64,000 bases of DNA, taken from NCBI GenBank assembly GCA_021787665.1, contig JAJYLN010000007.1, positions 15,133 to 79,132 on the forward strand. Direction: 5' to 3'. The notes beneath the pieces are model-generated. The model saw nothing but the letters and a program-made list of their open reading frames with translations. It made no database searches and was not told where the DNA came from. Below, piece by piece: positions 1-8,963 of the stretch; position 1 is the first letter of the stretch; every line of letters begins with the position of its first letter. The position numbers were made by a program, and so were the translations under genes. The stretch is from a bacterium. GTDB lineage: Bacteria; JAMCPX01.

Positions 1-1456
1 CGAGGTTAAAGAAAGGCATCGGGTAGACGCCGAGGAATAGGGCGATCAGCACGAGCGGCACGAGGGTAAACAGCTCCCGGCCGTTTATCCGTGCGATGCC
101 ACGGTACTTCTCGTTCGGCGGACCAAGGAACACCCTCTGGTACGCCCAGAGGAAATAGCCGGCCGTGAATATGACGCCCGTCGCAGAGACGATCACGATC
201 ACCGGGTAGACCTTGAACGTACCGAGAAACACCAGCACTTCCCCGATAAACCCGCTCAGTCCGGGTAGCCCGAGCGATCCCATGAAGGCGAGGCTCGTGA
301 TGCCGGCGTACACGGGCATGTACGTGGCGATGCCCCCGAACCCGTTCAGGTCCCTGTGGTGTGCCCTATCGTAGATCACGCCCACCAGCAGGAAGAGCAT
401 CCCGGTGATGATGCCGTGGTTGAACATCTGCATGAGCGCACCGTTGAAGCCTATGAAGGTCATGGAGGCAAGGCCGAGTATCACGAAGCCCATGTGGCTC
501 ACCGAGGAATAGGCAATCATCTTCTTGAAGTCCGTCTGTGCCATAGCAACGAGGGCGCCGTACACGATGTTGATGAGTCCGAGGATGGCAAGGCCGATGG
601 CCGTATAGGCTGCCATGTCCGGGAGCAGCGGGTAACTGATCCTCATGAGACCGTAGGCACCCATCTTCAGCAACACCCCCGCGAGGATGACGCTGATGGC
701 CGTCGGTGCCTCTACGTGGGCGTCAGGCAACCACGTGTGGAACGGGAACACCGGCACTTTGATGGCGAAGCCTATGAACAGCGCCACGTACATCGCGAGC
801 CTCACCCAGAACTGCTTTATGAACATGCCCTGGTTCGCCTGGTTCATGAGCGTCACGATATTGAAGGTGTGGCTACCGGTCGCCGGGTCCGTGCTGTTGA
901 AGTAGAAGGTGAGGATAACCACGAGCATAAGCACGCTGCCAGCGAGGGTGTACAGGAAGAACTTTATGGCCGCATACTCCCTTCTCGGGCCGCCCCATAT
1001 GCCGATGAGAAAGTACATGGGAAAGAGCATCAGCTCCCAGAATATATAGAATAGAAAGAAGTCCAGGGCCATGAATACACCGAACATAGCCGTCACGAGC
1101 AAAAGGTACAGCGAGAAATAGGCCTTGTGCGCCTTGTTGATGTTCCACGACGCGAATACCGACAGGAAGCTCAGCAATCCGGTCAGGACAATCATGGGGG
1201 TGCTGATACCGTCCGCCCCGAGATAGTACTGTATATTGAACGCCGTTATCCACGGGTATTTCTCCACGAACTGAAAGCCGGCGGATGACGCGTCCATCGT
1301 ACCATACAGGTAGAAGGACAGGACCATGGGGATAAAGGTGAACACGGCCGCTGTCCATCTGATCCATGTCACCCTTTCCCGCGGCATCAGCAGGATCAGG
1401 ACGAACCCGATCATCGGTGTAAAGACTATCAAGCTCAACAAATAATTAGACAGCAT
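1..1456 (-). CDS. nuoM: NADH-quinone oxidoreductase subunit M (NuoM), partial
   Basis: Antiporter-like proton-pumping membrane subunit of respiratory complex I. About 485 codons are visible; the 3' end lies beyond base 1, so the C-terminus is missing. Reading from the ATG at 1456 gives an unbroken, strongly hydrophobic protein with many membrane helices and the family signature FPFHTWLPDAHVEAPT, which is the NuoM version of the loop shared by NuoL, NuoM and NuoN. AGGAGG sits six bases before the ATG. The gene follows nuoL by nine bases and is the last visible member of the nuoA-M operon; nuoN would be expected just outside the window. Identification is from the motif and gene order. Confidence 0.96.
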   Translation of the reverse strand, partial: MLSNYLLSLIVFTPMIGFVLILLMPRERVTWIRWTAAVFTFIPMVLSFYLYGTMDASSAGFQFVEKYPWITAFNIQYYLGADGISTPMIVLTGLLSFLSVFASWNINKAHKAYFSLYLLLVTAMFGVFMALDFFLFYIFWELMLFPMYFLIGIWGGPRREYAAIKFFLYTLAGSVLMLVVILTFYFNSTDPATGSHTFNIVTLMNQANQGMFIKQFWVRLAMYVALFIGFAIKVPVFPFHTWLPDAHVEAPTAISVILAGVLLKMGAYGLMRISYPLLPDMAAYTAIGLAILGLINIVYGALVAMAQTDFKKMIAYSSVSHMGFVILGLASMTFIGFNGALMQMFNHGIITGMLFLLVGVIYDRAHHRDLNGFGGIATYMPVYAGITSLAFMGSLGLPGLSGFIGEVLVFLGTFKVYPVIVIVSATGVIFTAGYFLWAYQRVFLGPPNEKYRGIARINGRELFTLVPLVLIALFLGVYPMPFFNL

Positions 1457-1465
1457 CTCTTCCTC

Positions 1466-3472
1466 CTATAATAGAACAAGCGAGAGTAGTATGGCCATAC
1501 CTATGACAGCGACGATAAGATAGTTCTGCACGAGGCCGTTCTGGAGCTTCCGCAGCACTGCACCGGCAGAAACGATACCGTCTCCAACCGCGTTCACCGC
1601 GCCGTCGACGACTACCCTGTCGAACGCGCCCTCAAAGTCCGCGAGCCTCCTGCCGAGCCGTGCCGTGCCGTTCACGGTACCATCTATGATGCGCGCATCG
1701 AACACCCCCAGCAGGTCCTTGAGCCCCATGAGGCCACCCACGATATACTTCTGGTAGAACTCGTCCACGTAATACTTGTTCAGCAGCCACCGGTAGGCAG
1801 TGTTGTACTTCTCTGCCATTATGGCGGGCAACTCCGTCCTCACCCCGTACAAATAGTACGCGAAACCGATACCGGAGAAGGCGGCAAGCACGGAAACACC
1901 CATGAGCGTCCACTCGAGCGATACCGAGCCCTCCGGCAGCCTCACCCCTGACGCAAACACCGGTGCCAGGAACTGTGCAAACACGTTGTGCACGCCAAAA
2001 ATCGCCGGCATACCGATATAGCCGCCGATCGCGGACAGGATGGCGAGTATGATGAGCGGTATCGTCATCGTCTTCGGAGATTCGTGCACGTGCTCCGCAG
2101 TATGGTGGTCCATCCTGGGATTGCCGTAGAAAGTCAGTATCACGAGCCTCGTCATGTAGAACGCGGTGAGCACAGCCGCCACGACGCCGAGCAGCCATAC
2201 GAACGTGCCACCGTACGGGCTGATGTAGGCATGGTACAGGATGTCGTCCTTGCTGAAGAACCCCGCGAAACCGGGAACACCCATGATAGCGAGACTGGCT
2301 ATGACGAAGGTCGTGGTGGTGATGGGCATCTTGCTGGACAGCCCCCCCATCTTCCGTATGTCCTGCTCTCCGGACATCGCATGGATGACACTGCCGGAGC
2401 CCAGAAACAGGAGTGCCTTGAAAAAGGCGTGCGTCATGAGGTGAAATATGCCGGCACCAAACGCACCCACACCCACCCCGATGAACATGTACCCGAGCTG
2501 GCTGACCGTGGAGTATGCGAGTACCTTTTTTATGTCGTTCTGCACGAGCCCGATGGTGGCCGCGAAAAAGGCGGTCAGTGCACCGACGATGGCTATCACC
2601 CGAAGCGCGTCCGGCGCCAGGGCATACAGGAAGTTCATCCGCGCTACCATGTAGACGCCTGCGGTAACCATCGTGGCAGCATGGATAAGGGCGCTGACCG
2701 GTGTCGGGCCGGCCATGGCGTCCGGCAGCCACACGTAGAGGGGTATCTGTGCAGACTTCCCGGTAGCACCGACGAAGAGCATGATCCCGACTGCCGTCAG
2801 TATCGCGGGAGAGACGAGACCTATGTTGGACTTTATCACGCCGAAGTCGAGCGACCATGTCCCGGTCCTGACACCGACCGCCGTGAACAGGAGCATGAAG
2901 CCTACGATAAAGCCGAAGTCGCCGATCCTGTTCACCACGAACGCCTTCATGCCGGCCTTCGCGTTTTCGATCTTCTCGAACCAGAACCCGATTAGAAGAT
3001 AGGAGCAAAGCCCCACGCCTTCCCAGCCGACGAACATCAGGAGGATGCTGTTGGAGAGCACGAGCAGGAGCATCGCGAACGCAAACAAGTTCAGGAAGCC
3101 AAAGTACCTCGAATACCGCTTGTCCCCGTGCATATAGCCAACGGAGTAGAGGTGTATGACAGAGCCGACCCCGCTCACGATAAGGGCCATGACCACGGAC
3201 AGTGGATCTACGAGGAATGACAGCCCCACCCTGAACCCCTGGAGTCCTATCCATGTATAGACCGTATCGATGAACTGCCGCTGACCTGGCGGCAGGGAAA
3301 CGATGTGCAGGTAAGCGATCACGGACAGGACGAACGAGGTCGCGATCGTGCCGATCGCAATCGTATGCGTGACAGGCCTCGGCAGTCTGCTCCCAATCAG
3401 GAGGTTTACCATTGCGCCGGTCAATGGCAGCAGGGGAATCAACCAAATACAATGCTCGATGCATGGATACAT
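1466..3472 (-). CDS. nuoL: NADH-quinone oxidoreductase subunit L (NuoL)
   Basis: Largest antiporter-like membrane subunit of complex I, 668 residues compared with about 613 in E. coli. The protein is polytopic from its first residues, carries the signature WLPDAMAGPTPVSAL, and ends with a hydrophobic segment (final residues AILLSLVLL) after a long amphipathic region, as expected for the lateral helix and last membrane anchor of NuoL. The start ATG at 3472 is preceded by GAGGAGG. The gene lies between nuoK and nuoM in canonical order. By family knowledge it forms the distal proton channel; nothing in the sequence suggests loss of function. Confidence 0.97.
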   Translation of the reverse strand: MYPCIEHCIWLIPLLPLTGAMVNLLIGSRLPRPVTHTIAIGTIATSFVLSVIAYLHIVSLPPGQRQFIDTVYTWIGLQGFRVGLSFLVDPLSVVMALIVSGVGSVIHLYSVGYMHGDKRYSRYFGFLNLFAFAMLLLVLSNSILLMFVGWEGVGLCSYLLIGFWFEKIENAKAGMKAFVVNRIGDFGFIVGFMLLFTAVGVRTGTWSLDFGVIKSNIGLVSPAILTAVGIMLFVGATGKSAQIPLYVWLPDAMAGPTPVSALIHAATMVTAGVYMVARMNFLYALAPDALRVIAIVGALTAFFAATIGLVQNDIKKVLAYSTVSQLGYMFIGVGVGAFGAGIFHLMTHAFFKALLFLGSGSVIHAMSGEQDIRKMGGLSSKMPITTTTFVIASLAIMGVPGFAGFFSKDDILYHAYISPYGGTFVWLLGVVAAVLTAFYMTRLVILTFYGNPRMDHHTAEHVHESPKTMTIPLIILAILSAIGGYIGMPAIFGVHNVFAQFLAPVFASGVRLPEGSVSLEWTLMGVSVLAAFSGIGFAYYLYGVRTELPAIMAEKYNTAYRWLLNKYYVDEFYQKYIVGGLMGLKDLLGVFDARIIDGTVNGTARLGRRLADFEGAFDRVVVDGAVNAVGDGIVSAGAVLRKLQNGLVQNYLIVAVIGMAILLSLVLL

Positions 3473-3485
3473 TGAAGCCTCCTCC

Positions 3486-3800
3486 CTAACCTTTCATGGT
3501 ATCTTCTTTGTCCAGGTCTATGGTCCTCGTGACCTTGTAGATCGAGATCACGATCGCGAGGGCCACGGCGACCTCTGCCGCTGCGATCACGATCGAGAAC
3601 AGCGCAAAGACCTGGCCGACGACTCCAGCATCCGTGAACTTCGAGAACGCCACGAGGTTGATGTTCGCCGCGTTCAGCATGAGCTCCACGCCCATCAGCA
3701 CGGCGATAGCGTTCTTCCTGGTCAGCACGCCAAAGACCCCGATGGAAAACAGTATGCCGGAAAGTATGAGGTAGTCCGTCAATGTTACAGCAGGGGCCAT
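3486..3800 (-). CDS. nuoK: NADH-quinone oxidoreductase subunit K (NuoK)
   Basis: Small three-helix membrane subunit of complex I, 104 residues, normal length for the family. Both conserved membrane glutamates needed for proton transfer are present: Glu39 in GVELMLNA and Glu76 in AAAEVAVA. It lies three bases after nuoJ and 13 bases before nuoL in the operon. The C-terminus is extended slightly by a charged tail. Identification is firm from size, the two Glu motifs and position. Confidence 0.97.
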   Translation of the reverse strand: MAPAVTLTDYLILSGILFSIGVFGVLTRKNAIAVLMGVELMLNAANINLVAFSKFTDAGVVGQVFALFSIVIAAAEVAVALAIVISIYKVTRTIDLDKEDTMKG

Positions 3801-3803
3801 AGC

Positions 3804-4376
3804 CTATGCATCCTTCCTCTCAAGGCCGGCGCCACGCTTGTCCCGGTCCTTCCTTTCCTTCCCTACGCGTAGCTCGGACCTGATCAGATATGCCGCACCT
3901 ACCATGGCGAGGACCAGGAGCACGGACGCGAGCTCGAACGGGAGCAGATAGTCTGTCATGAGCAGGGTGCCGATCGGCCGGGTGGTGGGAATGCTTGCCT
4001 TGTATCCTATTAACCGCCACGGCACCTGCCTGATAGCGTAATAGATAATCGTGAAGGTGACGATCGCGCTGATGGTCCCCATCACCAGCGTACCGAGCCT
4101 GTTGAATATGTCCACGCTATAGGAGTTGTGCGTCAGCATGACCCCGAACACGATGAGGATCATCACCCCACCGATGTAGATGAGCACCTGCGTGACGCCG
4201 ACGAAGTCGGCCCCGAGCAGAATGTAGATGCCCGCAACGCCGAACAGCGTAAAAAACAGTGCGAACGCAGACTGCACGATGTTGCGGAGCAGAACGACGA
4301 GCAGCGCGGACGCTATCGTCATGGCTGCAAAGAAATAGAAGAACAGCAAATGTACCGTGGATGGTACGGCGCTCAT
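3804..4376 (-). CDS. nuoJ: NADH-quinone oxidoreductase subunit J (NuoJ)
   Basis: Five-helix membrane subunit of complex I, 190 residues. The N-terminal half is hydrophobic and contains the characteristic stretch YIGGVMILIVFGVM, the region that in known structures holds the pi-bulge helix linking the quinone site to the membrane channel. The C-terminal tail is unusually rich in Lys, Arg and Glu. The start overlaps the nuoI stop by four bases, so translation is probably coupled. Position between nuoI and nuoK supports the call. Confidence 0.95.
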   Translation of the reverse strand: MSAVPSTVHLLFFYFFAAMTIASALLVVLLRNIVQSAFALFFTLFGVAGIYILLGADFVGVTQVLIYIGGVMILIVFGVMLTHNSYSVDIFNRLGTLVMGTISAIVTFTIIYYAIRQVPWRLIGYKASIPTTRPIGTLLMTDYLLPFELASVLLVLAMVGAAYLIRSELRVGKERKDRDKRGAGLERKDA

Positions 4377-4855
4377 CCCACCGCTCCTTTCGTTTCTTTT
4401 CCCTCACTGGCTGCCGCCGGCTTCTTCTCTGCCGGCTTCGGCTCGCCAAGGCCGAAGTGCGAGACAAGACCCTCCCGTGAGTAGCTGGAGAACTCGTACT
4501 TTTTCTCGAAGTAGAGGCATTGATCGACCGGGCAGGCTTCGACACAGAGACCGCAGTAGATACACCTCGCGTTGTCGATATCGAAGACGACCGGCCTGAG
4601 CTTCTTGTTCTCGTCCCTTACCGTCTTGAGCACTATCGCATCGACCGGACATATCCTCGCACACGCCGTACAGCCGGTGCATATGTTGATGTCGACAAAC
4701 AGCTTGCCCCTGAACCTGTCGGACGGCTCCCGCCTGACCTCTGGATACTGCTGCGTGACCTCGCTCCCGGGCTTCACGCCATATCGAAGCGTGATACGCA
4801 TCCCGGCCAGGACGGACTTTACGGAGCTGAACATTCTTTTCATATACCCCCACAT
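4373..4855 (-). CDS. nuoI: NADH-quinone oxidoreductase subunit I (NuoI), 2x[4Fe-4S]
   Basis: Peripheral-arm ferredoxin-like subunit of complex I carrying the two [4Fe-4S] clusters N6a and N6b, which pass electrons towards NuoB. Two complete cluster motifs are visible: CTGCTACARICPVDAI and CIYCGLCVEACPVDQC. At 160 residues it is close to usual length; the C-terminus is Ala/Lys/Glu rich. Several Met codons lie close together at the 5' end (4855, 4843, 4834), and GGGGG stands just before the second, so the true start may be a few codons downstream. It is encoded between nuoH and nuoJ. Confidence 0.96.
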   Translation of the reverse strand: MWGYMKRMFSSVKSVLAGMRITLRYGVKPGSEVTQQYPEVRREPSDRFRGKLFVDINICTGCTACARICPVDAIVLKTVRDENKKLRPVVFDIDNARCIYCGLCVEACPVDQCLYFEKKYEFSSYSREGLVSHFGLGEPKPAEKKPAAASEGKETKGAVG

Positions 4856-4865
4856 CGCCCGGCCC

Positions 4866-5984
4866 TCAATGCGCGTATAGTCCAGCGATAAGATCGTAGA
4901 CGCCCTTGCCGTGGAACGCCAGCACCCATATGCTCGCGCCGATGAGGTTGAAGAACGCGATCGGCGTGAGGTATTTCCAGCATAGGTCCATAAGCTGGTC
5001 TACGCGTAGCCTGGGGAGTGTCCACCTGATCCACATCATGACATAGATGAGAAGGAACACCTTCCCGAAGAAAACCGCTACCTCAAGCAGCTCCCTCAGC
5101 CACACGGGCATCGCGAGCCCGCCTATGAACGGCACCTGCCAGCCCCCGAGGAAGAGTGTCGTAGCCAGGGCGCTCACGACAAACATGTCCCCGTACTCCG
5201 CCATAAAGAAGAACGCGAAACGCATGCCGGTGTACTCCGTATGATAGCCTGCAACGATCTCGGACTCCGCCTCTGGAATATCGAAGGGCGTCCTGTTCAC
5301 CTCGGCTATGGCGGCTATGAAGTACACGAAGAACGCGAGCAGCGTAAATGGGTTGTTGAACAACAGCCAGCGGAAAATGCCCAGGCCGCCAGCCTGGCAG
5401 CCGATGATGTCCTTCATATCGAGCGACGCCGGTACGATCACCGCGGCGAGCAGAGAAAGCACGATCGGTATCTCATAGCTGATAATCTGAGCGACCGCAC
5501 GCATACCTCCGAACAGCGACCACTTGTTGTTCGAGCCCCATGACCCCATAAGTATCGCCATGGAGACTACGGACGAGATAGCAATGATATAAAGGACCCC
5601 GACGTTGAGGTCCGCCACGTACACATGCTCGCTGTACGACAGGGGCACGAACGCAGCGAATGATGCGGTAAAAACGATATACGGGGCCAAGACGAACAGC
5701 CATCGGTCCGCATAGAAGGGAATGATGTCCTCCTTGAGCAACAGCTTCACGCCATCCGCCACGAACTGCAGGAGCCCGTACGGCCCTACCCTGTTAGGCC
5801 CTATTCTGGCCTGGATGTCACCGGCCACCTTCCTCTCCGCGTACGTAGCGAACCCCTCGTACAGCAGCACGATGCCGAGTACGATCAGCGCGGACGCGAG
5901 CATGATGGCGACGGTAACCAGCAGACGTACCAGCGGGCCCGCATTCCCGAGCGATGTCACTATATCTCTGACAAGACCTATCAT
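4866..5984 (-). CDS. nuoH: NADH-quinone oxidoreductase subunit H (NuoH)
   Basis: Membrane subunit that forms the floor of the quinone-binding chamber of complex I. The 372 residues are polytopic and contain the family motifs RIGPNRVGPYGLLQ, near residues 61-74, and EVNRTPFDIPEAESE, the conserved acidic loop at the quinone entrance. It is somewhat longer than the roughly 325 residues of E. coli NuoH. The start overlaps the nuoD stop by four bases. Because nuoH follows nuoD directly, the usual positions of nuoE, nuoF and nuoG are empty. Confidence 0.97.
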   Translation of the reverse strand: MIGLVRDIVTSLGNAGPLVRLLVTVAIMLASALIVLGIVLLYEGFATYAERKVAGDIQARIGPNRVGPYGLLQFVADGVKLLLKEDIIPFYADRWLFVLAPYIVFTASFAAFVPLSYSEHVYVADLNVGVLYIIAISSVVSMAILMGSWGSNNKWSLFGGMRAVAQIISYEIPIVLSLLAAVIVPASLDMKDIIGCQAGGLGIFRWLLFNNPFTLLAFFVYFIAAIAEVNRTPFDIPEAESEIVAGYHTEYTGMRFAFFFMAEYGDMFVVSALATTLFLGGWQVPFIGGLAMPVWLRELLEVAVFFGKVFLLIYVMMWIRWTLPRLRVDQLMDLCWKYLTPIAFFNLIGASIWVLAFHGKGVYDLIAGLYAH

Positions 5985-7099
5985 CTGTCGATCTCCGGCA
6001 GGATGATATCCAAGCTCCCGATGATCGCGACAAGGTCTGCTATCATGACGCCCTTCCCGAGCTTCGGGACTATACTGAGGGTTGCGAACGACGGTGCCCT
6101 GATCCTGAGTCGGTATGGCTTCGTAGAGCCATCGCTGATAAGATAGAACCCAAGTTCGCCCCGGGGGTTCTCCGCACGCACATAGACCTCCCCGGCCGGC
6201 GGCTTCAATACCTTCGGCACCTTCGCGGTATGGTCACCTGGCTCGAGCATTGCCAGACACTGCCTGACGATCTTTGCGGACTGCTCCATCTCGTATATGC
6301 GCATCATGTACCGGTCCCACGCATCGCCGGTACTACCCATCTCGCCCCTGCCGACCGGGACTTCGAAGTCGAGCTCGCCGTAGACAAGATAGGGCTCATC
6401 CCTCCTGAGGTCCCATGGTATGCCGGATGCCCTGAGGTTCGGCCCGGTAATGCCGTAGTCGAAGGCATCCTCCGGACGTATGACGGCGATGTCCGCGAGC
6501 CTCTTGATAAAGATCGAGTTGTACGATATCAGATCGTTGTACTCTTTTATCTTCGGCGGGAAATAATCGAGAAACTCTCTCGCCTTTTCTATAAAGCCTC
6601 CCGGGATGTCCTGCGATACGCCGCCGATACGAATATAGTTGTACGTCAGCCTTGCGCCGCACGCCATCTCGAACAAGTCGTTGATAAATTCTCTCTCCCG
6701 TATGCCGAACAGGAACGGCGTGAACGCACCCATGTCTGCCGATAGGGACCCGAACGCTATGAGGTGGCTCGAGATCCTGTTCAACTCGGCCATGATCACC
6801 CGTATGATCTGCGCCCTGCGGGGCACCTCAATACCGAGCAGCCTCTCTACGGTCATTGCATACGCCAGGTTGCAGTTCATGGAGGCCAGGTAGTCGAGCC
6901 TGTCCGTGAACGGCGTGAACTGCGGATAGGTGACCCTCTCCGCTATCTTCTCGAGCCCCCGGTGCAGATACCCGATGTACGGCTTTATGCTGCTCAACAC
7001 CTCGCCGTCCGTCTTTACGAGCAGTCGGAGCACGCCGTGCGTGCTCGGGTGCTGGGGACCCATGCTTACCTGCATGAATTTTTCGTCGGCGCCGGCCAT
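5981..7099 (-). CDS. nuoD: NADH-quinone oxidoreductase subunit D (NuoD, 49 kDa-type)
   Basis: Peripheral-arm subunit that builds the quinone pocket with NuoB and is related to the large subunit of [NiFe] hydrogenases. The motif GPQHPSTHGVLRL near residue 14 and the C-terminal DLVAIIGSLDIILPEIDR are diagnostic. A longer frame opens at 7138, but its extra 13 residues would overlap nuoC; the ATG at 7099, one base after the nuoC stop, gives a normal 372-residue protein. In this genome nuoC and nuoD are separate genes, not the fused nuoCD of enterobacteria. Confidence 0.97.
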   Translation of the reverse strand: MAGADEKFMQVSMGPQHPSTHGVLRLLVKTDGEVLSSIKPYIGYLHRGLEKIAERVTYPQFTPFTDRLDYLASMNCNLAYAMTVERLLGIEVPRRAQIIRVIMAELNRISSHLIAFGSLSADMGAFTPFLFGIREREFINDLFEMACGARLTYNYIRIGGVSQDIPGGFIEKAREFLDYFPPKIKEYNDLISYNSIFIKRLADIAVIRPEDAFDYGITGPNLRASGIPWDLRRDEPYLVYGELDFEVPVGRGEMGSTGDAWDRYMMRIYEMEQSAKIVRQCLAMLEPGDHTAKVPKVLKPPAGEVYVRAENPRGELGFYLISDGSTKPYRLRIRAPSFATLSIVPKLGKGVMIADLVAIIGSLDIILPEIDR

Positions 7100-7100
7100 C

Positions 7101-7574
7101 CTAGACGTCCCACGTGTGGTAGCGCTTCGGATAAACATAATCCTTGCGCAGAGGGTATCCTTCCCAGTCCTCGGGCATGAGTATCCGCCTCAGGTCCGGG
7201 TGTCCGTCGAACACGACCCCGAGCAAATCGTAGGCCTCCCGTTCGTACCATGCCGCCACCGGCCAGACTGTCCCGACCGTCCGCACATGCGGGGAACCCC
7301 TATCGAGCTCCACCTTGAGCACGATCGTGTGTCTCTGCCTCATCGAGCCGAGGTGATAGACGACAGCCATCTTACCCTTTTCCTGCATGTCCACAGCGCT
7401 GAGGCAGATGAGCGAAAGAAACTCCAGCTCTTCCGCTTTCTTGAGAAAATCGCACACCTCCACGATTGCTTGATGTCCCACGACGATGGATGGAGGTAAG
7501 GTGTTCTCCTGGAACTGCTGGATCGCGGAGCCGAACCTGCCGGACAATATCTCGTAGATCTTCTTCGCTTCCAT
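7101..7574 (-). CDS. nuoC: NADH-quinone oxidoreductase subunit C (NuoC, 30 kDa-type)
   Basis: Peripheral-arm scaffold subunit of complex I. From the ATG at 7574, which shares one base with the nuoB stop, it has 157 residues. A longer frame reaches back to 7661, but the added residues are charged, unlike the family, and lie inside nuoB. The family signature is the segment WYEREAYDLLGVVFDGHPDL, followed by RRILMPEDWEGYPLRKDY. It sits between nuoB and nuoD with no gap. Confidence 0.95.
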   Translation of the reverse strand: MEAKKIYEILSGRFGSAIQQFQENTLPPSIVVGHQAIVEVCDFLKKAEELEFLSLICLSAVDMQEKGKMAVVYHLGSMRQRHTIVLKVELDRGSPHVRTVGTVWPVAAWYEREAYDLLGVVFDGHPDLRRILMPEDWEGYPLRKDYVYPKRYHTWDV

Positions 7575-8059
7575 CACTTCCTCACCAGGTTCTTCTTCTC
7601 CATGATCTTTTCCTGGAGCTTCATGATGCCCTCTATCAGGGCCTCCGGCCTCGGCGGGCACCCCGGGACGTAGACATCCACCGGGATGATCCTGTCCACC
7701 CCCTTCAGCACCGCGTAGGAGTCTTTATAGAACGGGCCCCCGGTGTTCGCACAGCTCCCCATCGCGATAACATACTTGGGGGAGGGCATCTGGTCATACA
7801 GCCGCTTCACCCTGTCGGCCATCATGTGCGTGATCGTGCCTGCCACGATCATGAGATCGGACTGGCGTGGCGTAGCCCTGAACACGGCGCCGAAACGGTC
7901 GAGGTCATACCGGGACGCGCCGGTCTGCATGAGCTCTATGCCGCAGCACGCCGTGGCGAACAGCATGTACCACAGCGACGACTTCTGGGACCAGTTGAGA
8001 AATTTATCAACGGTGGTGAAGAGTATATTGTCCGGTAACCTGTCTTCCAATGCGCCCAT
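7574..8059 (-). CDS. nuoB: NADH-quinone oxidoreductase subunit B (NuoB, cluster N2)
   Basis: Subunit carrying the terminal [4Fe-4S] cluster N2 that reduces quinone. At 161 residues it has all four cluster ligands: the tandem Cys38-Cys39 (ATACCGIE), Cys103 (MGSCANTGG) and Cys134 (VPGCPPRPE). The start codon overlaps the last base of nuoA, and the stop overlaps nuoC by one base, so A-B-C are tightly coupled. Function and call are secure from the ligand set and order. Confidence 0.97.
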   Translation of the reverse strand: MGALEDRLPDNILFTTVDKFLNWSQKSSLWYMLFATACCGIELMQTGASRYDLDRFGAVFRATPRQSDLMIVAGTITHMMADRVKRLYDQMPSPKYVIAMGSCANTGGPFYKDSYAVLKGVDRIIPVDVYVPGCPPRPEALIEGIMKLQEKIMEKKNLVRK

Positions 8060-8457
8060 TACTCGTCCCCTTCACCTTCTTCCTGAAGATTACCGAGGTC
8101 CTTGATCCAGTCGAGGTCACCCATCTTCCACACATAGGCGAAGCCGACCAGCAGCACTCCCATAAAAATAAGGACGTCCCAGAAGGCTATCCAGCCCATA
8201 GATCGAAACACCACGGCCCAGGGGAACAGGAACACCACCTCGACATCGAATATGACGAAGATAAGCGCTATCACATAGAAGCGGACGTTGAACGTGATCC
8301 AACTGTGCCCGATCGGCTCTTCACCGCACTCGTAGTTGCTCATTTTTATAAGGTTCGGGTCTGCGGGCCGCACGAGCCTTCCCAGAAGCAGGGTGACTGC
8401 GACAAAAACGGTGCCGAGCGTCAAAAAGACGAAAACATTCGAGAAATTAATCAACAT
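8059..8457 (-). CDS. nuoA: NADH-quinone oxidoreductase subunit A (NuoA)
   Basis: First gene of the operon, encoding the three-helix membrane subunit A of complex I, 132 residues. Typical segments are [13 protein letters not shown], the conserved Cys loop near residue 44, and [14 protein letters not shown] in the second helix. The start at 8457 is preceded by a purine-rich AGGTGAAACAGGT. A -35-like TTGACA and a small dyad of GTATAC units lie immediately upstream and are listed separately. Confidence 0.96.
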   Translation of the reverse strand: MLINFSNVFVFLTLGTVFVAVTLLLGRLVRPADPNLIKMSNYECGEEPIGHSWITFNVRFYVIALIFVIFDVEVVFLFPWAVVFRSMGWIAFWDVLIFMGVLLVGFAYVWKMGDLDWIKDLGNLQEEGEGDE

Positions 8458-8470
8458 ACCTGTTTCACCT

Positions 8471-8483
8471 GTATACTGTATAC
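8471..8483. promoter_or_regulatory. GTATAC-t-GTATAC dyad before nuoA
   Basis: Two copies of the palindrome GTATAC separated by one base form a 13-base symmetric site, 14 bases before the nuoA start. It falls between the candidate -10 and the ribosome binding site, where a repressor could act. No regulator is identified; the assignment is inference from symmetry and position. Confidence 0.3.
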
Positions 8484-8487
8484 GCTT

Positions 8488-8515
8488 GCTACATTAAACA
8501 ATAAAACCTTGTCAA
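8488..8515 (-). promoter_or_regulatory. Candidate promoter of the nuo operon
   Basis: On the minus strand a perfect TTGACA (8510-8515) is followed after 16 bases by TGTAGC (8488-8493), a weak -10. It lies about 30-60 bases before the nuoA ATG and nothing else upstream of nuoA looks as good. The -35 is convincing, the -10 is not; mapping of the transcript start would settle it. Confidence 0.4.
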
Positions 8516-8963
8516 GCATTGCGGTCAAAAAATGGGTTACCCTCACCTTGGTGATTATGGGGGGGGCACGCCTCCTGTTCGTTCTCTAGCAACCTCATAG
8601 ACGAAGTAGGACAGGTAAGTTGCAGCCGTATGAAATATATTATTTATTGTCTTCTGAATCTTCTCTCATGCGCTTCAAGGCGTTGTTGAAGGCTTCACCT
8701 CCACGATCAAGCCATCAACATCCCTCGGCGTGCGTGACCTGACTGCATCCTTTCTTGCCTCACGAATCATACCATACCAAATGTTCTGTGTCAAAGGGCG
8801 AATCGAATCTGTGTTATCGCCAACCAGTCTTGACTTGAGCCTATGAAAAGGGTGGCTAAGACGGTAAAGCCCCCATAGACACCATGGCCATCTGTGAGAA
8901 GCATCGCATTGCCAAGGCTTTGGCTGAAAACATCACTATGAAGATCGAGCAGGTATGAGCTGG
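8516..8963. other. Intergenic gap, possibly gene relics
   Basis: About 450 bases between nuoA and the aminotransferase gene hold no convincing intact gene. A minus-strand frame at about 8791-8960 reads with protein-like character (segments DVFSQSLGNAML and VYGGFTVLATLFIGSS), and another short minus-strand stretch near 8640-8775 reads NNALKRMREDSEDNK after an apparent frame change. Both look like decayed coding sequence, but I cannot name their origin. Confidence 0.3.

Noticed and set aside
2241-2654. Short plus-strand ORFs opposite nuoL
   Set aside because: Frames opposite a firmly identified membrane protein; nothing family-like.
8640-8775. Possible ribosomal protein S21 remnant on the minus strand (NNALKRMRED segment)
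   Set aside because: Match is over about 15 residues and needs a frame change; too weak to name.
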